DNA of 64,000 bases from Clavelina lepadiformis. Taxonomy: Eukaryota > Chordata > Ascidiacea > Aplousobranchia > Clavelinidae. Below the pieces are notes generated by a model, which ran no database searches, was not told the DNA's origin, and saw nothing but the letters and a program-made list of their open reading frames with translations. Each line of letters starts with the position of its first letter. Position 1 is the first letter of the stretch. Shown one piece after another: positions 1-11,600 of this stretch. The stretch lies in assembly GCF_947623445.1 (NCBI RefSeq), contig NC_135242.1:8370001-8434000 (forward strand). The letters run 5' to 3'. A program made the position numbers and the translations under genes.

Positions 1-19
1 TATTCTTGCTTTCTTGCAG

Positions 20-2447
20 GTTAGCAAAGAAGTGCAAAAAATATTTGCTTACTATGATCCAAATTTCTCAGCAATGAGCTTAGATGAAGCTTACATGGAT
101 GTTACTGAACATCTGCAGGATCGATTGTTGTATTCTAAAGTAAGTATATGATTATATAAGTCAATGTGTCTTAATTATCGGAAAATATCACCTTTGCCTT
201 ACTGTGAAGAAACTGAAATTTGGTTTCAAATTTATTTGTTTAAAGATTACCTGTATTTTGTATTTGTTTGCAGAAAACTAGGTCGTTTGCTTATAATGTT
301 GAAAACATGTACAAACGAAGTTCAAACCAAACAGAAGATATTCAACAGCATTCATCTGATGAATTGATGGCAGAAAAACACTTCAAATCATTTGGCTTTA
401 CTGCAGCAGATGTAGCAGAAGAAATTCGTTTTCGTATTCATCAGGTTAATTGGACTAGTTTATAACTAAAGCTAAATTAGTGTAGTAATTTTCCTGCAGA
501 GTAGTATATCTCTTTTGTGTTGTTAAAAAGAACAACCAGAGTCATTTTTGTGCTGTTCAGAAAACAAGACTCACTGCAAGTGCTGGAGTTGGTCCAAATA
601 CACTACTTGCAAAAATTGCAAGTGATTTCAACAAGCCTAATGGTCAAACAATCATATCATCATTACGAGATGAAGTCATGAATTTTATGGCAAATCTTCC
701 TATTAGAAAGGCATGGTTTACATGAAAACACTTACCGTAGATGAGACTAACTGAGAAGCGATTTGTTGTAGTACGTTATGTTACAAGGATAAATTTTATT
801 TTTTATCTCGTAGATGAAAATACTTAGATGTTTGTCTCTTGTAGTCATATAGACTTATAACTGAGACATATTTCGCATAAAAGGTTAACGGAATTGGAAA
901 AGTCAGTGAACAACTTCTCTCATCCCTTGATATCAAGTATTGCAAAGACTTACTTAAAAATCGCTCCAGTCTCATGCTACTCTTTTCCCCGGTATCATGC
1001 TCATTTTTTCTTCGTACTGCCTTGGGTTGTTCCTCAAACAGGTTGGAAGCGGAGAGTGAAAGGAAAAGCATCAGTACAGAAAGGTATAATTTAAATTTGT
1101 AAAATGTCTTGCTGGTTACAAAGTTCTCCATTGCCTAACCATGTTTTCAGGACGTTTAATGCTTGTTCATGCTTGGACGAACAACTGGAGAAATTGAAGG
1201 AACTCTGTCAAACCTTATCGAATGATATGAAAAAAGCAAATGTTCAAGGAAAAACTATAACGTTGAAGACTAAGACTGTGGACTTCGAGGTATATGTAGC
1301 AAATATTTAAGAAAAATTTATTTTCTGCAATGATCTGAATTGCATTTGAATTTAGCTTCATACCAGATCACGGAGTACTCTGATACCAGTGTCTTCTGTT
1401 GAAGAATTATTTGAAATTTCTCACGACTTATTAAAGCAAGAAGTAGCATTATCTAACAATAACCTTTCTCTGAGATTGATGGGTAATTGAAGTATATTTT
1501 TTTATTGAATTGATATCGTTTAGATAGTTTAGACAAAGATTTATTGTAGTATCTTGTTGGTTTTCTGTGTGATGCTGTAGTTTGAGGATTTTAGGTTTTT
1601 CCATATTTTGGACATGTAGTGTGCAAGTGACTTTTGTTTAGGTATTGGCTTATCAAAGCTGGAACCTATCTCCGGCACCACACAGACATCAATTAAAAAG
1701 TTCTTTGGAAAAATTGACAATATTGGCTTGAAGCATAAAGCAACAGAACAGCTTGCTGTTTGTGGAACAAGCCATAGTTTGTTTGAAAAAAATAATATTG
1801 TTGAAGAATTGGATGATCCTGATGAAGCTGATGATAAAGGTGGACATTGCAACCCTGATGAGCTTGATGTACTTTCAGATGATCGGTTCAATCTAAACCT
1901 CTTTAATGATAAATTTGGATACAATGGCCACCAGGTTAATACAGATAGTGAACTGGTATTAGATACTACACTTTTGTGCCCAGTTTGTGGGAGGAATGAC
2001 TTTGAAAATTTACAGTATTTGAACGAACATCTGGACTTATGTCTTTGTGGAAAAAATAGCATCACACAGAATGAAAAAAATGGCAAACATAAAGAAATTG
2101 CACTTACAAGTAAATCAGTTTCTACTGCTGCTGTAGATGAGGAATCGTACCTAAGTGCAATAGAAGCAAATAAAACCTCAGACATAAGTGATACTGTTGG
2201 TGTTGACTTTACCTGCCCTATTTGTTCTGTGAAGTTTAATGCTTCGCAAACGACACTTAAGTATTTTAATACACATGTTGATTCATGTTTAAATCGTAAA
2301 GTAATCAAAAATATATTACAAAATGACTCAAAGATGTCGATTGTTAGCACCACTAAAACGAAAGCTTCTAAGGATGGTGGTAAACCAAAAAAGCGTAGAA
2401 AAATTGATTCCTGTAAGGGACACACAATAGATAAGTTCTTTTCATGA
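20..2447 (+). CDS. POLK: DNA polymerase kappa, 3' part (partial)
   Basis: Y-family translesion DNA polymerase acting in the nucleus on damaged templates. Seven exons are in the window: 20-139, 274-444, 561-710, 884-1083, 1151-1289, 1356-1482, 1642-2447. Joined, they stay in frame for 570 residues and a TGA stop; the N-terminus lies before the window. The first exon holds SLDEAY, the Y-family catalytic Asp-Glu motif. The next exons read [13 protein letters not shown] and [14 protein letters not shown] (palm/thumb helix-hairpin-helix region) and then the little-finger domain. The last exon starts with QTSIKKFF (1683-1706), a PIP box for PCNA binding. It then has two UBZ zinc fingers, CPVCGRNDF...HLDLC near 1978-2042 and CPICSVKF...HVDSC near 2215-2287. 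It ends in a second PIP-like sequence, HTIDKFFS. The intron after 710 needs a GC donor to keep the frame. Confidence 0.95.
711..883 (+). other. GC-AG intron of POLK
   Basis: The exon ending at 710 codes ...NLPIRK and the exon starting at 884 codes VNGIGKVSE, which matches the unbroken vertebrate order LPIRK-V-GIGKV. The intron therefore starts GCATGG and ends in AG. The nearest GT (716-717) would break the reading frame. This is a non-canonical donor in a conserved gene. Confidence 0.7.
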
Positions 2448-3514
2448 ATATTGATGTATGATATTTTTGATGAATTCTGCATGAATTCAGTTCTTTTCTT
2501 ATGTATTTATTACAAAAATGCACTTTACCTTTTCTGTTGGGATTTTTGTTAATTGGTATGATGTACTGTGAACGCTGAATTGCAATTTCATTGCATTGTT
2601 ATTATTTGCTTTTGCACTGAGTGTGGTGTTGTGAGGATTGTAACGTTTTTATGCAAATGTTTAAAAGTTCATGTCAAAAGTAATGAGTAGTTCAAAAAAA
2701 ATTAAACTTTAATCCTACTTTTCATTTTGCACAGGATTTTTAAAGGTTTTATATCATGCATATACTGTATCTATATTGGTACTGGAATAATCCCACTATA
2801 TAAGATATTACAACTCAGAAATTTGAATTTGTAAATAACTTTATTATTTGAAATAATTTTGAATGTTTGGGTATATAGTAGATGCCACTGAAAAAATCCC
2901 CATTGGTCCCCATTTTATTTAAAAAGTAGTGATTTTATAAACTGGCCCACATAGACCAGCAGCAAAACAATGATTTTGGATGGTAAAAATGCTGCTAATC
3001 ATTATTTGATGCAGCAAGTTGTAGCAGCGTGATATGTTTAATTGAAGATGTCTTTTTAAGGTAAAAATTTATTTTCTCATCTGTAATCCTACCCATGTCT
3101 TTATCATATCATGCCAGTGGCGATACGTTCCAAAGCAGACATGTTAAAAAAGGTTTCTGTTATTTTACAAATACAATGCACATAAAATTGAAAGTGGATT
3201 TATAATGCAAAGTCTGGATTTATTTCCTGGGGCTTTTTTAATCTATATTTTAAATGGGAAAATTTTACGGAATATGGCTACACTAGACTGATAAGTTTGT
3301 AAAGCGGCTTTCACTGTATTGAATAAAACACAAAGGTTTGTTAGAATTTCGTAGATAGGTCTCTTATTATATGGTTAAGTAGCTTTTTCCGGTGTTGAGA
3401 TTATTGTAGGGACTCTTAAAGTCTTAAAAAAATTGTACCTGTAATCAAATGAAATATTTGTTTACTTGTAGTGACATTAGGAATTCACTTTCTCTTGCGA
3501 CATAGTTTTTGATA
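2448..3514. other. POLK 3' UTR and spacer before VPS33A
   Basis: No coding region is supportable here. It must hold the POLK 3' UTR and the VPS33A promoter and 5' UTR. An AATAAA lies at 3322-3327, but it is 870 bases after the POLK stop, so it may not be the site used. I see no repeat or RNA gene. Confidence 0.5.
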
Positions 3515-6500
3515 ATGGCTGTAGGAAACCATAATGCTGTTCACCTAAATACAGGATGTGTTAACTTGGGTTTAGTGCGAGAAGATTCGAGACGGGAACT
3601 TTTGCATCTTTTGGATAAATGTGCTGGTAGTAAGGTAAAGCTATTAAATAGTTGCTATCCAAGACATTGACCCACTTCTGTCAATAAATTTTTGTTTAGG
3701 CTCTGGTATGGGATCCTGAACTGACGGAACAATTTGGGCTCATAGCTGAATATTCACTGCTGAAGGAATATGAAGTTGACCGGATGTTCCCACTGAGACC
3801 TAGTCGTTTGCCGAAGTCAACTGTCCAGCATATAATATTTGTCACTAGGCCGATTTTGTCTTTCATGGATCATATTGCGGTTAACATTAAGAAAGAGGAA
3901 GAGGGTGATGGTTTCGGTAGAAAGGAATATCATATTTTCTTTGTTCCTTGGAAAAGCTTTTTGTGCATTCAAAAGTTAGAGGTAAAAGGTTTGAAGTTAA
4001 AAATTATGCTTCCAATGTCACAAGGACATTAACAAAAGATTTTTGTAGTATTAAACCAGACCGGAAATTGTTGGCCTTTCAAATGCTTTCTATTTTGTCT
4101 CGAGTGTAATAAATTATGTTTAAGTTATTCCGTTTTTTTAAGCCTTTTTATGTTTGCAGCATTGTGGTACGTATTCTTGTTTGTGGTTTATTAGGAGCTG
4201 GGTGTATATGGAGAACTTACCAATGTAGAAGAGTACAGATTAGATGTGATTGCACTTGACCATGATGTTTTATCAATGGAAAACCATTCTGCATTTTATG
4301 ATTTGAATATTGATGAAGATGGGACAGCACTTCATCTTGTAGCTAAGTCCATTATTACAATCCAAAAACAGTTTGGAGTAATTCCTGTAGTATATGGAAA
4401 AGGCGCTTGCTCCAAGGTTGGATGAAGTACAGTGTAAAAATTGTTTTTTGTGAATGCAATAACAGTAGCCAAACTTTCAAACATGTTCTTCAGAAAGTTT
4501 AGTGATATTTTGTATCAGATAAACCTCTATTTCTCTGCTTCTTTGCGAAACATAACAGTAAACTTTTATTGTAACTTTTAGAACATTATTTAAAAATGAA
4601 TATAAATTGGCAAATATCTGCTGCTGCAAAAAGTAGTAGGCTATCATCTTCGCCGATACCATGTTTAAAGGAAGTGAAGCTAAGGAGACTGAGTATTGTA
4701 CGAAATGTTAAGATTTTTGTGATGAATACGTAGCAAGTATGCAGTATGATGCAAAAGATGTGGGATGAGCTGGGAGACCACTCAGAGGAGGAACATTCTC
4801 AAATCGATCGCCTTTTAATCTTTGACCGATCAGCTGACCTTGTGACCCCTTTAGTTACACAGCTGACTTACGAAGGTCTAATTGATGAAGCTTATGGAAT
4901 TAACAACAGTAAGTACATCGATATGAGTCTGTGACATAACACTTGTGCCATGACTTGCTACTATTTGTGATAATTTAGCTGCAGCCAGTTTTCCACCCGA
5001 TAACTTCTCAAAAACGTCAAAGTCAGATGACTTAACAACAGAAAAAAAGAAGGTTGTGTTGTCATCAAAGGATGAGTTGTTCTCACAACTCCGTGACTGC
5101 AACTTCAATGCTGTTGGTCCGAATTTAAAGAAACAGGCTAAAATTATATCTGAGAAATATGAGGTACCAGCATATAAATGCATTGTAACCTACTTAAATT
5201 TTTCAAGAGAATAATACATAAGAATTTTCGTGTTTTGCATAGGAACGGCATTCAGCAAAAACTGTTGGTGAGATGAAGACTTTTGTATCACACCTTCCGC
5301 AAATGCAGTTGGCAAAAGCATCACTTGCTGTTCAAACAAGCATTGCTGAACTTATCAAAGAATTCACTGGTGTGAAGCTATAATTGTAATAATATATTAT
5401 GTTTTAACTACACTTCGTTTATACATCGACTATTTAAGCCCACATTCTTTAGATGCCGATGCTTTTATGGAAACCCTGTCAACTGAACAAGAATTTTTAA
5501 ATGGTGTAAATACAGATAAAGTTCATCCATACATAGAGGAATGCTTGTTTCAGAAAAAGCCTGTTGTTCAAGTTCTCAGGCTGTTATGTCTGCAGTGCCT
5601 AACCAACAATGGCTTAAAACCCAAAGTTTTGGAATACTACAAACGTGAATTTATTCAGGTCCTATATTATACTTGTGACTTTAAAATTATTTGTGTTAAT
5701 TTATTAAAGTAATATCTCAAGTTGTTTTATTGTAGTTTTTTCTTAATATTTTAAGCCCATAAGTTTTTAGCAAGTAATTTAAATTTTCTTGATTGTTTCT
5801 TACAGTCTTACGGTTATAAGCATCTTATCACATTTCACAAATTAGAAAAATGTGGTTTGCTGCGCCCCTCAGGCAATTCATGGAACTATAACACGATTAG
5901 GAAATCACTTCGACTTTGGGTAGAAGATATCAACGAGAAGGTACAGTAAAGTTTTTATGTGATATGTTGTAATCTATATCAAGCAAGTGCTCTGAACAAA
6001 AGTGAAAATAATCATTTTATATCATCATTTAATCATATCTGGGTTCTCTAGCTTTTTCCCCACAAACCCTCTGTAAACGTCATAATTTCCCAATATCCCC
6101 AGCTTTTCGAGATAAAATCAGAGCCCGAATTGGACTACAAAGCACTCACTAACAATACTTCGTAATAGATCATAGTTATTGCAACAAGATAATTGCATCA
6201 CATAGCCTTAGGCATAGTGCACTACTTTTCCTTCTATACTTTGCTCGAGTATCTAAGCCGTAAATTTTAACAGTAGGAAGGGTTTATGCACACCATTTTG
6301 GCAACACGTTTACTGTATGCATAATATGATGTTGGTCTGCTGTAAGTTGAGCTAGATAAAAATGTAAGTTTACAAATCATTAAGCACAAAAAATTAATTT
6401 GAACCAGCAAGCATCCAACGTGCAGCAGTTTACTATTCCATGGTGACTCATATTATTTGTAAAGAGAGTCTTAATAACTCTTAGGACCCACAAGATATCG

Positions 6501-7170
6501 CCTACGTTCATAGTGGATATGCGCCATTGAGTGTTCGTTTGGTTCAAATCTTGTCACATCCAGGCTGGAGAAGCATTGAAGAAGTCCTTCGCATTATTCC
6601 CGGTCCGACCATACCTGGCATTCAGCAAGTGAAACCACAGAAAAAGTGTGAGTAGATAAAGGTTTATTTCTCCAGCAAAGTTTGTGGAGTGTCAAGAAAT
6701 GTGATAGGTTGATGTCATTTTGTTAACAAAATTTTCTTCGCCTGAAGCGGTTGAATAACTTCAATGAATCCCAATCATTTAACAAAAATAACAGTAATAT
6801 AATTAATTAATTAGTAATGTTTTTTATGCAAAATAATCGTCATATCTAGACCGGGATATCAAGGGTTAAGTGTATTTCCACCTTAACCTGGTGATATGGT
6901 TAAGGCGGGTGCCTGTTATCCCAGTTCAGATTCATAAGCATGACACTTAAATTGTATGTGGCTTATCATTCAGGGCAGGGCAGTCTGAGCAGCGACAGCA
7001 GTTCATCAAGCATCGTCACTCTTGTGTTTTTCGTGGGAGGTGTCACTTACGCCGAGATATCAGCTTTGCGATATTTGTCATCGCTTAAAGACGGCCATGA
7101 ATATGTCGTTGCGACAACTAGCATTATTAACGGAAATAAGCTTTTAAAACCGTTAATTGAAGCAGACTAA
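3515..7170 (+). CDS. VPS33A: VPS33A, HOPS/CORVET Sec1/Munc18 subunit
   Basis: Sec1/Munc18-family protein that templates SNARE assembly in the HOPS and CORVET tethering complexes for endosome-lysosome fusion. Ten exons: 3515-3634, 3700-3981, 4195-4416, 4734-4908, 4979-5163, 5243-5369, 5453-5658, 5806-5940, 6485-6647, 6974-7170. They join in frame to 603 residues, against about 596 for the vertebrate protein. The start ATG (3515) precedes [14 protein letters not shown] and LLDKCAGSK, typical of the N-terminus. Later matches include [20 protein letters not shown] (Sec1 core), [59 protein letters not shown] and the C-terminal [19 protein letters not shown]. The sequence favours VPS33A over VPS33B. 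A possible poly(A) signal AATAAA is at 7305-7310. The exon at 4734 was placed by its QVCSMM junction. Confidence 0.96.
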
Positions 7171-8657
7171 GCGATGTACAGTATAGTAAGAAATCGTTCT
7201 CATTTCATTTTATTATTGTGCAATAATTTATATTTGACCATTCTTCGATTTTACTACGCGCGGTGCTGCAGCGCAAGTTTTCTGCGTTTATCAGAAATCA
7301 TAATAATAAACCTTCACCTGTACTTACCAGATTATCTTGCATGTAAGAAATATCTAACAGGGTCTTTTATCGTTCCGAAGGATACATTTATCAAACCCTT
7401 TATCGACGCAAAATACTGTCGCTTCGAGGTAGTATTTGGATAACTAGGTGGGGCCCATGGGGATGCATTATTTCTCTTGGTTAGTTTCTCTAACGTTTCT
7501 TCAAAAGTCAAAAAACTTTTTACGTAATTTTCCGAAGCAAGGTCATAAAATTGTTAAAGCATTACGTCACCCGGGGTAAATAGAAGACATTGCATTAGTT
7601 AAAACTGGATTAACGCTTCCAGTAATAAATTCGTTTGTCTATGTCTAACGTCACTTTTATGGTAGAAGGAAACAGTGCCTATCAATATCACTGGTTTTGA
7701 CAGATACATTTCTATAATTGTAATCACTGACATAGTTATGTTACGCGCGTTTTTGGTGTTTGCTGATTACCCTATTTAAAACGATCCGCGTTTGCAACAG
7801 AAACACAGTTTTAAGTTCCCAATAAATTACGTTTTGGCTTTAGTTGCACTCCTGTATCGCACCAGTTCAGGATTTTAACCACCTGTGAAACTGGGATGAG
7901 CACCTCCCTTGAATGAGTCAGATTATTGAAGTTACTGAAGATAAATCGGAGACTTCTCACGTATCAAAATTTATTACTTGTGAACATGTTTCTTGTTTTA
8001 TTCTGCTTGTAACAAAGCTAGCACGACTTTTTTGAAAGCTACAATCAAACGCGAGAAACAATAAAATACACATAAAAAAACTTGTTTGTAATTTTAGATT
8101 TCAAAACCAAAGCAGGGTTTTTTACTAGAGCTGTGTAGCTTAGGTTTAGCATATTTATATGTATTGTATAGGCTATTATACGAGTATACAATGTTACAAG
8201 AGTTTACCACCTGCATACACAAGTCGTTTCAAATGTAATATCTTTGTCATTTTTCAGACGTTAAAGAATTGTATACCGGTAGTATAGACGCTTTAAAAGA
8301 ATAAAACTATGCATTTTCCAAAAGTATATCGATTGAAACATTGAAAGACATGTTAATTGCTGCAACAATAGAAACATTTCCAGGATTTCGTCTATTTAGA
8401 TCTGTAAAAGAGTATTTACTATCTAACCAAATTATATTCAAAGGTATATAATAAATTTACATTAAAAGAAACGAAAAAAGAGCTCATGAATACAATGGCT
8501 TTTAATTATTTCAGGAAGAAATTACAGTATAAGAAAAACGAGTCAAAATTTTGAAAAATTAGGGTGATGCCTTTGTTAAAATGAGTTCATCTTTGAGGTT
8601 ATATTTCAAGAATAAGTGAGTTCTATGAAATTGTAAGCAGAATAATTTATGGTTTAC
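7171..8657. other. Convergent spacer between VPS33A and CUB-A
   Basis: VPS33A (+) and CUB-A (-) end towards each other here. The short ORFs have no recognisable domain and no splice context. It should hold both 3' UTRs and the unassigned last coding bases of CUB-A, whose final clear exon leaves a phase-2 codon. One candidate end is the minus-strand acceptor near 8597, which would give Arg-stop. AATAAA motifs occur at 7305-7310 and 7624-7629 on the plus strand. I see no repeat. Confidence 0.4.
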
Positions 8658-11600
8658 CTTTGTAAGCGATAACGATATTTCACTTTTATTCCAGAAACCA
8701 GATAATTGCCATGAAAATGAACTTTTAAAAAGCCTGTGGTGGATGTGAATATTACTTTCGTAACAGTCAAACCTGACATTTTCGCAAGCAAAGTAGTCCC
8801 GTCAAATATCTAGAAAAAACGCTTGCTATGACGTAATTAAAGCTGGTTTTACAAAGAAAAGTTACACAGACAGTTACAAAGAAAAGTTTTCCATTCACCT
8901 CCACGTAATCCCCCGAAAGTAGATAATTTCCTTGCAAGCTTTCGAAATAAACTTGATTTTTTTCAGTAGCATACAATATCCAGAAACAATCCAAAAAACC
9001 AAATGGTGGTGATAAGATCATTGGTGCTTTTGAAACCTCATAGTTTTGACCATAATTTGCTATAAATTGAACGTATAAACTTATTAACAATTTAACGCAG
9101 TTGATTAGTCTACAACTCCACATCCTGATTACTTATCCAGTTGTTCTTAACTTGAAATAACTTTTATATTCTTCTGAATTATTTTTCGTCGCATTTTTGA
9201 AATTGAGTTTATAAAATTTTTGTTTTAAAACTTTTATTTTTGCGTTTGTTAGAACTATTGCTATTTCAAAAGTATGGATTCGCAAAAAAGTTTTTTCGAT
9301 AAACATGAAGTTGTTTAAACTTGTTTATAAAAGGAGATAATTACAAGTAAATCCAATTCCACGTCCTTACAGAAAATTCAGTATGCAGTCACCGTTCTAA
9401 GTAAAATCTGTATGTTTAGAATATCTTTATCAGTTTCAACCCCGTTCGATTCATCCTCTAAGTCTAACCACTTGGCCAAATAAAAAATTGTTTATCGAAA
9501 TTGGGTCATAAGAGTTTTCGCACTACAGTATACCAGAATCTGTTATAGAAAATATTCTATCCAACCTATTATGGTTATAAAGTAAGCTGTAGGCTACAAG
9601 CGCACCACTAAGAATAATTAAGGTAGAATATCCCGCCTAAGCAAATGATATGAAGAACGTATTTCAAATAAGCAAATGGCAAAAAGGTTGGTCTATTACT
9701 TGCCATCGTGATAGGATGCTCTGAAACCAGCAGCACTTCCTGAATGATCAGTTACAAAATTAATTACAAGGAAGTCGTAAGTGGATATCCTTGATGTTCC
9801 CGGAATAATTGTTCCTGATAAACGTAAAACCGGTCCAGACCTATCATATACCTGTAAAAAAGGAAATTCTGTTAGTCAATTGTATGAAAGCAAAAGTGTA
9901 GAACCAAGCGAAATTATTGATATACCCGAATGTAGGTATTTCCTTGAAGTATTCCTTCTAAGAACGTAATGACAACTTTTTTACCCCACCCAGTCATCAA
10001 GTTCCACACACAAGTAACGCCGCTGGAATAAAACGTTGGATACAGAGGAGATGAAAAGTAACCGGTCGTTGAATTGGCAAAGATATTTATTTGAGATTGA
10101 CAAACTGGCTCTTCTATCAATGAAATAATGTATTTTATGTATTTTTTGACATCCTTAGTTGTTTGTTGGTTAAACGAAGAACCACTTCTTATAAAACAAC
10201 TACATATATAGTCTCCAATTTACTGTAGTAGCTTGTTGTTTTTCTTGTTTCTAAAAAAATGCAGTTATGTGTTTGTTTACTGCTGTTTACTGATGCTACC
10301 TGATTGAACTGTAGCCAAAAAGCCTTTGTTAACAACTGAAGAATCGCTGCTAAAAATGACTTCTACGTAATTATTTTTCGACGTCCAAACAAACGACGTA
10401 TCTCCTGATAATGTAAAGTCTCTTTGTCCGCTTTCCCGAATCTAAATCAAGCATGATGAATGATAAGGCTAATTAACTAACCGCCTAAGCACAAACATAG
10501 TTTAAGAAAAGAATGGTTACAAAATTGCTTTCTCATATTTAGGTGGAATATATTGCAAATCATTACGAATAAAAATGGGCTATATGGAAGAACAATTTTA
10601 AAAATAAAAAACGTTTCAAAACAAATTTGATCGTTCCGTTAAATAGGAACAGTAATTAATTAATTAATAGTTAAATATTGATAGTAGCCATCTACATTAA
10701 TAGCCATAATAATAAAACATGCTTACCCTAATTATGTCACAGCAATCTTGGGTTTTTACTTCAAGAAAATCGATTCTGATAATATATTGATCGTTTGCTT
10801 GCAGAATCCATTGACAAGACATGTTGTTGTGATAAATATATGGATAGAGAGGAGAAGAAATGTTCTTTGGTGTCTCGCCAACAAATTCAGAGTAAACGCA
10901 ACTTGACGTTGGATCGACTAAAAACGAAAATCAATCTTATTTTCTAATAAAAATAATAGTTAGGAATATGCTAAAAAATTGTACATGATATAGGTGTGGG
11001 CTGAAGGCTAGACCTTTTGGCGCCATACCCTCTCTTAATACGGCACGAAAGCCTGGACCAGAACCACGGTAATCACTGTTGAATGATAAACGCAGGTTAT
11101 TGTTGGTTGAAGTAAAAACAAGCCCAGCAGGGATTTTCCCGGAAAGTTGTCTCGTCTCATCAGAATCATAAGTTATCTAAATCAGAAAAAAAAAATTATA
11201 CAATAGCTTACATAATCAAGCAACATATTGTAGATGTTGATTATAATCATCTTGCCACGGTTAACTTGCATCATTTTAGCATCTGCGGAGAACAAAGTCT
11301 ACAGATATATGATTTCTGCAATAGTATCATTTACATATAACTCAACATTAAAAACAAAGAGGTTTATAAATTAACCTGGATAAAATCACAACAGTCTTCT
11401 GTGTCGATTTCCATAAACGTCAATTCGATCAGTTTATCAGCAGCTGCATTCATATTCCATTCGCATGATAAATCATCGGGATATAGACTGGGATAAAAAG
11501 GCGTTGAAAGTATCGTCGGGGTATCTGAAGCAGTTGCATTAAACCCGCATTTTGCTAAAAAAGTTTCATTTCGATTGGTCATTGACGTTATAGTGACGGA

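Noticed and set aside
1541-2482. 313-codon ORF on the minus strand
   Set aside because: It is antisense to the last POLK exon, which has two clear zinc fingers and a PIP box on the plus strand.
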